NCBI GenBank assembly: GCA_947172415.1 | Contig: OX359197.1 | Location: forward strand, 310,001 to 374,000 | Direction of reading: 5' to 3' | Origin: Chondrosia reniformis | Taxonomy: Eukaryota > Porifera > Demospongiae > Chondrillida > Chondrillidae | DNA: 64,000 bases | Part shown: piece after piece, positions 44,718 through 54,839 of the stretch | Layout: every line of letters begins with the position of its first letter | How positions within the stretch are numbered: the stretch's first letter is position 1 | Notes under the pieces: generated by a model | Databases searched by the model: none | The model's input: the letters and a program-made list of their open reading frames with translations, nothing else | Told to the model about the DNA's origin: nothing | Program-made: the position numbers and the translations under genes

Positions 44718-44830
44718 CCATTTTCCTACATGCTATGCCTATATATTCTGTAAAAAAGTCTATAGGGGAACTAAACCTGAAGAGAGCTCTGGATGAAGAT
44801 ACAGGAGTCTTTTCTTCCTTCTTTTACATA
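44718..44830. repeat. Interspersed ~200-bp repeat
   Basis: Family copy with accattttcctacatgctat, ggggaactaaacctgaagag and gctctggatgaagatacagg. A second, opposite partial copy lies at 45412-45486. Confidence 0.6.
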
Positions 44831-45609
44831 TTTTGAGTATATGCCAAATAGTCAGTCTTCATGTGATATGAAATGTTTTATTCTCGTTAATTTTTTCTCA
44901 CATCACACATTCACTGTCTCTTCCGCATTTTAATCTTTTGCCTGTATCATTTACAAATACGTACGTATAGTGAGTATTACACATAATATATTTTGCTATG
45001 GAATTGTTGGTCGTTGTTCAGTTCACATTAGTGAGGCTTTTTCAATGAATGCCGTACCTGCATGGACACTGCATGCTCCCGGTTTTGTGTCTTAAAAACA
45101 AGTGATAATCAAACCACAAGTAATCATTCTCAGACGTCATTAAAAAGGAAAGACATGTACATGTACAAAAGAAGCAATTGCTGGGAATGAACCCAGGACA
45201 GCTGTTTATATGCACTCTGGTTCTGAATTGAATATAGGATCTATATAATATTTTGAGCTAAATAATTATGTGTGTACGTATATACATAAATATTCCTGGT
45301 CCATTGTAATTAAATAATTACATATAAATTATAATCTTTCATTCACAATGCAAATTGCAGTCTATACATTCTCCTATACGTACTTTATTAAATTACATTT
45401 AGCTCTCATATACAGTAGCTCTCTTCAGGTTTAGTTCCCCTATAGGCTCTTTTACAGAATAGGCATAGCATGTAGGAAAATTGTATCTTAGATTTTTCAT
45501 ATACAATTATATTATTATATTTTATATCAATACAAAATAATTACTCAGTCTAGATCTGATATCTAGGCCACAACTTCAGAGTGATTAATGTATTGTAGAA
45601 ATAATGTAG

Positions 45610-45784
45610 GAAGTCAATCATGATGGTTGTAGCTGTCCCCGTGCTTTTTAATCTTAAATAATAATACAAATTCTTTTTATTTTATTCATTTGCTGTTTCA
45701 CAGGTCTGTTAAAATAAACAGAATTTGTATTATTATTTAAGATTAAAGAGCACAGGGACAGCTACAACTGTCATGATTGACTTC
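45610..45784. repeat. 65-bp-arm palindrome at the broken end of array copy G
   Basis: 45610-45674 and 45720-45784 are near-perfect reverse complements (gaagtcaatcatgatggttg against caactgtcatgattgacttc), separated by about 45 bp. The right arm includes the array-gene segment for NCPCA-like sequence, so the palindrome has copied part of pseudogene G in inverted form. Confidence 0.85.
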
Positions 45785-46245
45785 TTGTGTCGACCAGAAG
45801 CAAATGTCCAGACATGAGTACGGTTATTAGAAGGACCTTGTACTATATATAGTGACTCCAGTTTCAAACAAACCATTAATGGAGTTATCAGTGTAGTAAA
45901 AATTAGTAGTGGTAGACCAATTAAAAAGGCATACTGCCATCCATCATACCGAGCATGCTCTACCACAAATATTACTGTACTCTACTCCATCAGATGGATA
46001 ATATACAGAATCACATGGAACTGTTAGATCATGTCTGCCACACATTGTTGTACCATTGACCTCATACTTAGTAAGATTACTGGGACAGGTATCTGATACA
46101 CTGGTATCCAGATAGGCTATACGCATGACTCCTCTCACTCCACATGCTGTGGTATCCATATCACAGTAGACTTGTTGAGGAGATGATTCAGTGGAGATCC
46201 AATAGAGACCAGAAGGACAAAGGTTATTGTACTTGTAGATTGAAT
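45733..46245 (-). pseudogene. Array copy G: truncated and frameshifted
   Basis: Starts (coding sense) inside the fibrinogen-like motif near 46245, where homology breaks after the [12 protein letters not shown] segment. It runs through [38 protein letters not shown] and VEYSNICGRA, then loses frame near 45955. The later part ([20 protein letters not shown]) is in another frame and ends at the palindrome. It has no promoter, signal peptide or collagen region. Confidence 0.85.
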
Positions 46246-46410
46246 ATTCAGGTTATATTTATTGTTATGCATGTGCAGTGTGTGTGCGTATACATACTTA
46301 CAGGAAATTTAATGGACGATAATAAGTCAAATATGAAAAAATGTTAAATATAATGGATGTTAATATAAATGGCTTTACAGTATGTAATTCTGAAACAGTC
46401 AAAAATCAAA

Positions 46411-47485
46411 TTAATAAATCAAAATCTGTAAATATCTCAGTCCAATAATATCAGTCCATGAAAGCCCCCCTTTAATTCCACACCAGCATACTTCTATATC
46501 TTGAGTAGTGGGACTGTCCAGTGCTACATTAAACCATGGTCTTCCATCGTCAGGACAACAGTTGCTACCTTCATAACAATTGCCTTGCCACATTGTGTAG
46601 TTAGTGTACCACTCGCCAATACCTAAGGGAGTATACTTTGTGGCTGATTCACAGAAATAGTTATTTCCAACAAAGGAAGGAGGTTGTGCTCCACCTGGAG
46701 CACAGGGACAGTTACCAACAGATCGACTGACTTCATTATAACCAGCAGCATAAGTCCAGACATGAGTACGATCATTAGAAGGACCTCTTGTTATTGTGAC
46801 ACCAGAAACCATTAATGGAGTTGTCGTCCCAGTAGTGAGTATTGGTAGAATACCAAAAGCCATGAGTAGCTCCTCCGCTGTGAGCATACCCCACTGCTCT
46901 ACCATAAATATTACTGTACTCTACACCTTCAGATGGATAATATACGGAATCACATGGAATTGTTCGATTTTGTCTGCCACACATAGTTGTACCATTGACC
47001 TCATACTTAGTAAGATTACTGGGACAGGTATCTGATACACTGGTATCCAGATAGGCTATACGCATGACTCCTCTCACTCCACATGCTGTGGTATCCATAT
47101 CACAGTAGACTTGTTGAGGAGATGATTCAGTGGAGATCCAATAGAGACCAGAAGGACAAAGGTTATTGTTCTTGTAGACATCATGGCAGGAAGAAGCAGG
47201 CTGGTCTAGAGTGGAGCCAATACAAGGAGAACTTGATGAAGAAGGACTTGGTGAAGGAATATAGTAAGTGGTCTCAATGGGAGTTTCTGTAGTTATATAA
47301 ACTGTTTCAGTGACTGTAGTAGTAGATTGGCACTGATTGGATGAACCGGGAGGACCAGGTGGACCAGATGGACCAGGGGGACCTGGGATGATACATAGTG
47401 ATTGATAGTTGCAGTACGTTGAATTCCCTTCATTCAAATGAGCATTGACATAAGTAGTCAATACTAGTAGATACAGCAGGAACAT
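46411..47485 (-). pseudogene. Array copy H: full-length but frameshifted
   Basis: Opens normally at 47485 with MFLLYLLVLTTYVNA, four to five collagen-type triplets (one GPS), linker and fibrinogen-like motif. It is in frame to about 46807, where a deletion of about 8 bases in the INGLYVSG codons shifts the frame. The rest (VTITRGPSNDR to the end near 46411) continues in a second frame. The conserved NICGRAVGY reads NIYGRAVGY, losing a Cys. The promoter block at 47548-47602 is intact. It is probably a recent pseudogene; a secreted, truncated product is possible. Confidence 0.85.
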
Positions 47486-47547
47486 CTTGCAGATACAGAA
47501 AGAACTTGACTGATATCTCAGATTGTTTTAGTCACTCCAAGAGCTAA

Positions 47548-47604
47548 TAGTCTGATTTACTGAATGTGAATGACATGCAGTGGATGATCTGGGTATTTAT
47601 ATAT
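47548..47604 (-). promoter_or_regulatory. Conserved upstream block with TATA box, copy H
   Basis: Plus-strand gtctgatttactgaatgtga, gcagtggatgatctggg and tatttatatata, about 100 bp from the start codon. Confidence 0.65.
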
Positions 47605-47874
47605 ACTGCTACTATACTAATGTTCGGAAGTATATCCATATATATATATATATAGAACTAATTATACTATAGAGTTATGTATGTAGAGGGAAGTTAGTAT
47701 AATAGACTTCCAAATATATAGGGAACTCAGTTGGAAAAGGGTCAGACATGTACTTGTGGAAGTTTAGTTAGTAGTTAGCCACATGATGTTCACATGAGAT
47801 GACACGATTAGGTGGTATTGTATGAAATGGCAGAATATTAATATTTTTGATATCCTATTTAATTATATGATAAT

Positions 47875-48113
47875 AAATACATCATTTTTTTTATTTTAAT
47901 GTGGTTTATGGAACTAGTTTTCAGTAACGTTCTTTCATTCACTGTATAGGGAGAGTGAAACAAGAGTTGAAAACAAGACATTTATTCGTAAGCTACAGCA
48001 GGAAGCTATGGAAAGAGAGATGTAGGAGAAGCTGGAAGCAGCTGACAGGGAGAAAGTTTACAGGAAAAAGCAGCAGCTACAAGAAGAGAAACTGGCACAA
48101 GTGAGTGTGTAGA
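47875..48113 (+). pseudogene. Duplicated MNS1 exon 3 fragment, copy 2
   Basis: As in copy 1, the intron 2 end and exon 3 of MNS1 are recognisable (SETRVENKTFIRKLQQEAME), but a TAG replaces the Glu codon after EREM. The GT donor is retained. Degenerate traces of a later MNS1 exon occur at 48818-48880 (gctcttgaggttcagatc, ttttgagctgaa). Confidence 0.8.
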
Positions 48114-48654
48114 GACAATGACTTTCATAATGTATGATAATACATTAAATAGGTGGCCATATGCATGTTTTTTGGCCATCCATACTTAGAGAGTACTCTG
48201 ATATCTATGTGTATACATATGTACGTATATATTACTGCCTCAGTGAAGCTGTATACTTTGTATGGTGTATATAAATAGTCAAATAGTCAGTATTCATGTG
48301 ATATGAAATGTTTTATTCTCATTAATTTTTTCTTTTGCTATAATTATAATTACACTTATACTGTATACATCACATCACACATGCGCTGTCTCTCCCACAT
48401 TTTATCCTATCCTTTCGCCTGTATCATATGCGAATATAGTGAGTATATTACACATAAATTTTGATGATAATTGAATAGCTATAATATTGAATTGCTGATC
48501 ATTATTCAGTTCACATCGTTGAGGCTTTTTCAACGAATGCCGTACCCATGGACATGCACTGTATGCTCCCGGTTTTGTATTTTAAATACATAATTAAACC
48601 ACAAATAATCATTCTCAGACATCATGAAAAAGGGAAAAACATGCACAAAAGACA

Positions 48655-48735
48655 CAATTGCTGGGAATTGAACCCAGTGCAGCTGGTAATAACCATGCAC
48701 CACACAGTGTTCTGCCACTGTGCTATATACGTATA
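48655..48735 (-). repeat. tRNA-like SINE-type fragment
   Basis: On the minus strand the text agcacagtggcagaacactg is followed 30-odd bases later by gggttcaattccc, resembling an RNA polymerase III A box and B box. A related piece with ttgctgggaatgaacccag is at 45178-45200. No complete tRNA cloverleaf could be drawn, so it is called a tRNA-derived repeat at low confidence. Confidence 0.35.
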
Positions 48736-49107
48736 TACAATTCAATTGCCACATGCAATGCACATGCATCCTGTTATGTATATATATGTATACCATGGCA
48801 ACGAGCCGAAGATCTAAAAGCAGAGCTCTTGAGGTTCAGATCTATATACAAAAAGGACCATTTTGAGCTGAATACCTACATAAATAATCCTGGACCATGG
48901 TAATTCAGTAATTACATATAAATTATATTCTTTCATTTACAAGCTGCAGTCTATACGTACATTCTCTTATAATATATTTAGGGATGTCAATGCAAAAAAT
49001 AAATTGATAATCTAAACCACAACTTCATTAATGTATTTATATAGTATATAAAGTATGTGTTCAGCTAATTTTTAAAGATTTGAAAGTATATTAAACTACT
49101 CCTGGTA

Positions 49108-50232
49108 TTAGTATACAAAAATCTCCAAAAGCTCAGTAGCTATATTGTCATTAGCTCTTGGACGTCCACACCAGCGTACTTCTATATCGTGAGTAGAAGG
49201 ACTGTCCAGTGCTACATTAAACCATGGTCTTCCATCGTCAGGACAACAGTCACTACCTTCATAGCAATTGCCTTGCCACATTGTGTAGTTAGTGTACCAC
49301 TGATATTGACCTCTGTATTTTGTGGCTGATTCACAGAAATAGTTGTTTCCAACAAAACTAGGAGAAGCAGTTCCACCTGGAGCACAGGGACAGTTACAAT
49401 GACTAGTTGGGTCTTCTCTATGACCACTAGCATAAGTCCAGACATGAGTACGATTATCTGAAGGACCTCTTGTTATTGTGACACCAGTTGCATAGAGACC
49501 ATTAATGGAGGTGTCATGCCAATAGACTGTACCAGTTGAACTCCAGTCAAATGCACATGTATTCCCTCCACTGTAAGCATACCCCACTGCTCTACCACAG
49601 ATATTACCGTACTCTACACCTTGCAATGGATAATATACGGAATTGCATGGTTGAGTGGAAATAGTGCTGCTATGTCTGCCACACATAGTTTTACCATTGA
49701 CCTCATACTTAGTAAGATTACTGGGACAGGTATCTGATACACTGGTATCCAGATAGGCTATACGCATAACTCCTCTCACTCCACATGCTGTGGTATCCAT
49801 ATCACAGTAGACTTGTTGAGGAGATGATTCAGTGGAGATCCAATAGAGACCAGAAGGACAAAGGTTATTGTTCAGGTAGACATCACGGCAGGAAGAAGCA
49901 GGCTGGTCTTGAGTGGAGCCAATGCAAGGAGAACTTGATGGAGAAGGACTTGGTGAAGGTACATAGTAAGTGGTCTCAATGGGAGTTTCTGTAGTTATAT
50001 AAACTGTTTCAGTGACTGTAGTAGTAGGTTGGCACTGATTGGATGTACCAGGAGGACCAGGTGGACCAGGTGGACCAGGAGGACCAGGTGGACTAGGTGG
50101 ACCAGGAGGACCAGGAGGACCAGGTGGACCTGGGATGATATGCAGTGATGGAAAATTATGGCATTTTCCTTCGTTTGACTGAGCATTTACATAAGCAGTC
50201 AATGCTAGTACTAGTACATACAGCAGGAACAT
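49108..50232 (-). CDS. Array gene I: secreted collagen-like / fibrinogen-motif protein (subgroup 2 start)
   Basis: Single exon, 374 aa. N-terminus MFLLYVLVLALTAYVNAQS with EGKCHNFPSLHIIP as in gene D, then nine collagen-type triplets, linker and fibrinogen-like motif. Variable parts are [50 protein letters not shown] and GRPRANDNIATELLEIFVY. The C-terminal end resembles A and E, while the N-terminus resembles D, again suggesting segmental exchange between copies. Confidence 0.85.
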   Translation of the reverse strand: MFLLYVLVLALTAYVNAQSNEGKCHNFPSLHIIPGPPGPPGPPGPPSPPGPPGPPGPPGPPGTSNQCQPTTTVTETVYITTETPIETTYYVPSPSPSPSSSPCIGSTQDQPASSCRDVYLNNNLCPSGLYWISTESSPQQVYCDMDTTACGVRGVMRIAYLDTSVSDTCPSNLTKYEVNGKTMCGRHSSTISTQPCNSVYYPLQGVEYGNICGRAVGYAYSGGNTCAFDWSSTGTVYWHDTSINGLYATGVTITRGPSDNRTHVWTYASGHREDPTSHCNCPCAPGGTASPSFVGNNYFCESATKYRGQYQWYTNYTMWQGNCYEGSDCCPDDGRPWFNVALDSPSTHDIEVRWCGRPRANDNIATELLEIFVY

Positions 50233-50299
50233 CTTGCAGCTACAGGTGGAGCTTGGCTGATATATCTGAGATTGCTGTATTCCCTCAAGACACTATAAC

Positions 50300-50352
50300 T
50301 GTTTGATTTGTTCTCTGAAGCAGAGAATGAAACTGGTCACATATTTATACTC
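50300..50352 (-). promoter_or_regulatory. Subgroup-2 upstream block with TATA box, gene I
   Basis: Plus-strand gtttgatttgttctctgaag, gagaatgaaactggtcac, atatttatactcttct, the same type as gene D. Confidence 0.65.
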
Positions 50353-50569
50353 TTCTAAGATTCATAAGGAGTGACTTCTGTAACATACATGTAGGAGGTA
50401 TGTGTATATGGTTAGTCTATGTAATCAATGTGGAGCTTCCTACATTTAATTGAATGTTTGACATAACCATGTGCAGCCAGGCAACATCTTGGGGTAGGGA
50501 TTTCTTCATGCTGCATCCAAATTATGATAAGGCAACATCTTACAGCTACTTATCAATGACAAGAACTAA

Positions 50570-50768
50570 ATGTTCATATAGGAGTTTCTGTAGTTATATA
50601 AACTGTTTCAGTGACTGTAGTAGTATGTTGTCACTGATTGGATGTACCGGGAGGACCAGTTGGACTAGGAGGACCAGGGATGATGCACAGTGATTGATAG
50701 TTGCAGTACGTTGAATTCCCTTCATTCAAATGAGCATTGACATAAGCAGTCAATACTAGTAGGAACAT
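50570..50768 (-). pseudogene. Array copy J: 5' remnant only
   Basis: About 200 bp covering the start, signal peptide (shortened by loss of the LLYL codons), the [19 protein letters not shown] segment, four collagen-type triplets and the [11 protein letters not shown] linker, with a stop after SNQ. Homology ends at about 50575. The A-type promoter block upstream (50842-50888) is well preserved. Confidence 0.85.
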
Positions 50769-50837
50769 CTTGCAGATACAGAAAGAAGTTGACTGATATC
50801 TCAGATTGTTTTAGTCACTTCAGGAACAACTAATATT

Positions 50838-50890
50838 CTGTTTTACTGAATGTGAATGACGGTGGATGATCTGAGTATTTATATATACTG
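50838..50890 (-). promoter_or_regulatory. Conserved upstream block with TATA box, remnant J
   Basis: Plus-strand ttttactgaatgtgaatgac, gtggatgatctgag, tatttatatata, about 110 bp from the remnant ATG. Confidence 0.6.
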
Positions 50891-51995
50891 CTACTATACT
50901 AATGTATGGAAGTATATCCATATATATATTATATATAGGACTATTAGTTATGTAGTGGGAAGTTAGTATCATAGACTTCCAAACATATAGGGAACTCAAT
51001 TGGAAAAGGGTCAGACATGCATATACTAGTGGAAGTTTAGATAGCAAGCCACACAAGATGACACATATATATATAGACTGATCAAGTTTAGTTGATATAC
51101 CAGAATTCATTGTACATTTAGTGCTGCAACTCTTAGATATGAAGCTGTAACTTGATGTCAGCATTCGCAGTTACCTATAAATCATATTCAATGAGTTTTG
51201 AAAATTTTGATGTTCACTCATATTTGCCCTATATATACGTACCTCTCACCATAAATTAATTATTAAATATTGCAAATTATAGTAGTTGGTATATGCACAC
51301 AAGGAATTTACATTCCATGCATTATAAGGCTTAAGCCTCTTGTGTGCAAGGCATGTATATATATATGACAACTATATTATAATGTCAACATTATTATTCA
51401 AACTCTGGATATTACCCCTGCCCACTCATGTCTGCTTAGGAGCGCAATGAATTAATGGGTGAAACCAAAGTTTGTTTGATGGGAACCAGAGTCTCCCCCT
51501 AGCCACTCAAAAAGATGGTCGAGCCATAGGCATATATATGAATATAGACAACTATATAATGATAGGTTTATTCTGTAGCCGGGAATCAAATAGGGCCAAT
51601 GTTAGGGATCAGAATTCAGACATTTTGACCCAATCCAGGGGGCCTCTTCAGTGAATTAATACCTTAAAACCCTTAATGGAGTTATATCAGTATATTAATG
51701 AATCCAATGATAGAATGCATATGTCTATATATCATATTGAGCACACCTCACTGCTCTACCACAAATATTATTGTACTCTATACACCGGTGATATCTAAAA
51801 CGGGCACCTTTATTCAGTTAATCAATAGCTTTTTTGTAATGCTACTCTGATCACAAACAAATTCTCTTGATTTTCAGATTACAATTGTCTATAAAGTGAA
51901 CTAATTAAATTGCACAAAATGCATAATAAAGTATAATACATACACTCTACTAATATCCAAAATTGATAATAATATGATCAGTCAGAGAAATTGCA
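50891..51995. other. Intergenic J-K with repeat fragments and one array-gene relic
   Basis: Contains a partial copy of the palindromic element of PSMB4 intron 2 (51410-51500), a repeat with gacattttgacccaatcc (51620-51660, also near 7290), and an array-gene relic at 51664-51790 matching the INGLY to CGRAVGY region (plus-strand ctgctctaccacaaatatta). No intact gene. Confidence 0.55.
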
Positions 51996-53183
51996 TTAAT
52001 ATGTAAATATTTCCAAAAGTTCCAAGCCTGTATTGTCATTATCCCTTGGAGATCCACACCAGCGTACCTCTATATCCTGATTGGTAGGACTGTCCAGTGC
52101 TACATTAAACCATGGTCTTCCATCATCAGGACAACAGTTGCTACCTTCATAACAATTACCTTGCCACATAGTGTAGTTAGTGTACCACTGATTTTGAGGT
52201 GTATATTTTGTGGCTGATTCACAGAAATAGTTATTTCCAACAAAACTTGGAGAAGCAGTTCCACCTGGAGCACAGGGACAGTTACATCCATTAGATTGAG
52301 CATATTGCCAACCACTAGCATAAGTCCAGACATGAGTACGACTATCTGAAGGACCTCTTGTTATTGTGACACCAGTTGCATATTTGGTGGAGTAAAAAGC
52401 AAATGCACATGTCCATCCCCTAGTAGCATAAGCATACCCCACTGCTCTACCACAGATATGACTGTACTCTACACCTTCCGATGGGTAATATACTGAATCA
52501 CATGGCTGAGTGGAAAGAGTGCTGCTATGTCTGCCACACATAGTTTTACCATTGACCTCATACTTAGTAAGATTAGTGGGACAGGTATCTGATACACTGG
52601 TATCCAGATAGGCTATACGCATGACTCCTCTCACTCCACATGCTGTGGTATCCATATCACAGTAGACTTGTTGAGGAGATGAAGAAGTCTTTATCCAGTA
52701 GTACCCAGAAGGACTTGAAGGATTGTGACTATAGATGGCACTACATGATTCAGCTGGTGTAGCAATACTTTTTCCATATGATGATCCGAGTTTAGCAATC
52801 TTGTCAATATTACAATACACCTGACTAGGAGGTGAAGATGACTTAATCCAATAGTTACCATTTTTAGTGTAAGGATCACAGTCGTACACATCAAAGCATG
52901 AGTCAGCTGGATAGTCTGCACTTGATCCTGGAGTTATAGAAGTGATCTTCACAAGGTCCATTTCACAGTGAGTTGCTTGGACTGTTCCATTAGTCCTGAT
53001 CCAGTAGTATCCAGAAGGACTGAGAGAGTTGCATCTAAAGATCTGGTAGCAGCAAACTGCAGGAGATTCGTCAGATAGACCAGGACAGGTTTTGAAACAA
53101 GAAGAACTCTCTGGAGACTGCTGAGAGGTCACTTGACCAGACAGTAACGAGAAGACAGACATCAAAGAACACAGGAGCTTCAT
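51996..53183 (-). CDS. Array gene K: variant with three fibrinogen-like motifs and no collagen region
   Basis: Single exon, 395 aa. Signal peptide MKLLCSLMSVFSLLSGQVTS, then, in place of collagen and linker, three successive modules of the form C-x-x-I/V-Y/F ... SGYYWI ... VYC. They are at about residues 42-80 (CYQIFRCNSLSPSGYYWI), 90-135 (CFDVYDCDPYTKNGNYWI) and 145-185 (CSAIYSHNPSSPSGYYWI, then QQVYCDMDT). From [18 protein letters not shown] on it is almost the same as gene D. Either an older gene donated its C-terminal domain to the array or the reverse. It has a different N-terminus and no A-type promoter block, so it may be controlled differently. The function is unknown; the extra motifs suggest a multimeric or multivalent protein. 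Confidence 0.83.
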   Translation of the reverse strand: MKLLCSLMSVFSLLSGQVTSQQSPESSSCFKTCPGLSDESPAVCCYQIFRCNSLSPSGYYWIRTNGTVQATHCEMDLVKITSITPGSSADYPADSCFDVYDCDPYTKNGNYWIKSSSPPSQVYCNIDKIAKLGSSYGKSIATPAESCSAIYSHNPSSPSGYYWIKTSSSPQQVYCDMDTTACGVRGVMRIAYLDTSVSDTCPTNLTKYEVNGKTMCGRHSSTLSTQPCDSVYYPSEGVEYSHICGRAVGYAYATRGWTCAFAFYSTKYATGVTITRGPSDSRTHVWTYASGWQYAQSNGCNCPCAPGGTASPSFVGNNYFCESATKYTPQNQWYTNYTMWQGNCYEGSNCCPDDGRPWFNVALDSPTNQDIEVRWCGSPRDNDNTGLELLEIFTY

Positions 53184-54839
53184 CTTCTACAAATATTGGG
53201 AAGGAACCTTTACAACACTAAATACACTTTCATCAAGTATGTATATAGGAACAATCTTATAGGAAATAACAAATTAACAATACAACAAAGTAGATATTAG
53301 TATTCAGAATTGTTATTTCCTATAAGACTTTATTTCCTACGTAGTATATAGTCAAACAATATAATAACTAAAATGATAATTCATAAAAAAAATTACTCAG
53401 TTTACCAGACTGAAGGGACTACACGTTCATATATAAAAATAATTCTTACAATCCAATTTGCAATTGAATTCTCCAGCAACTATTAATTTCTCTTTTATAA
53501 AGCAAAATTTCCTTATACTTTTATATCTCCTCATCTTTGGGAGTATTTATTTACTAATTGCACTATTTTCTATATTCACTATAACTATGTATGTACGTAT
53601 ATACCATCTATATATCTACTAATTAATGTTTATACGTTAATCTAGTCCATACAAAATAATAACTGAATTTTGATATTGGTGATTGCATCATCAAAAGGTA
53701 TAGTTCCAACTGGTCACTGTAGTCCATATTCTATATATGGGACCCTATCAACAAATCTGGAGACATCTATGACATATATTAAGACACAAGCATATAGGGC
53801 AGAAAAATGAATACGTACCTTTTGTAAGGCAAGGATATACGTACTATATAATAATAAGATCTCCAGCTGTATGTAAGCTTCTTACATTAAACCTTAAAGT
53901 ATATTAGAAGCTAAAGATCTTTGATAAGTCTTCACCTAGAATGTGTACATTAGTCACTGAAGAAGACCCCCAGGGCCAAAACATCCAATTATAAAGAAAC
54001 TAACTGTATCTCTAAATATTTCGGACAGTCCTACTTAGAAAGTACTAGCTATAGTACCCTCTGATAGATGTTCAAAAGACTGAAGATGAATTATTCCAAA
54101 GATAATGTGTACATTCTTTTACACACTTAAGTAGTCAAGGTAACAATGTCGTAATATTCATGAACAGTGTATATACATGATTCTCCTTTGTGCTTTGTAC
54201 ATCATATACATATAGAGTTTTGGTTAACACTGATGGTCAATTGACAGTGAATTAGTAATTCAATTTTCAAATATTACACTTCTGAAAATTGGAATATTAA
54301 GAAGCCCTACTACTGCTAGGCACAACAGAGCATTAACTTAGCTCATACTTAAGTGGTCACTGTAATTATAGGGTATTGGTAACTTAGCTGCAATGTTCAC
54401 AATGGAAACATGCAGGCTATCTCACTGCAATCCAACTTCAAGTACGTATTGCTCTATTAGAGCTCTATGGGACACTAGTATGATTAGGATATCAGCACAG
54501 TATCTTTTTCATTTTTTCCCCACATATATCTCTTTCGCAAGGGTATTGCGCAACCTATAAAATGGTGGTCAAAAGCTAAGGTAAGCAGATGAGATCCTTT
54601 TAGCGAATAACAACAGGTTGTCACGAAATGGCTTGAGTTGTTGATAAAATTGATTTACTTTGGTATATCTAAGTTAATAATTACTATAATATACATATAC
54701 GTACGTGTGTACATGTACATAATGCGTATACGTAAATTATCTTTTAATTATCAAAACTGATACAATTTGTATTATAGTCGTCCTATAATTGATTTACTGA
54801 TCACGTGATCATGTCCCTTGTTATTAGACTGATAGTGTG
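53184..54839. other. Intergenic: divergent upstream region of gene K and the Brinker/CENP-B-like gene
   Basis: AT-rich. A repeat with tcactgaagaagacccccag and aagactgaagatgaattatt at 53944-54110 is related to 7270-7345 in the TEX9 intron. A tatttatttact tract lies near 53545. No gene recognised. Confidence 0.5.

Noticed and set aside
48655-48735. Functional tRNA gene
   Set aside because: A-box- and B-box-like text is present but stems and anticodon arm cannot be drawn convincingly; better seen as a tRNA-derived repeat.
25443-53183. Calling the array genes true ficolins
   Set aside because: Only the first ~45 residues of the fibrinogen domain are recognisable; the rest lacks the usual fibrinogen C-terminal pattern, so homology to ficolins is not supported.
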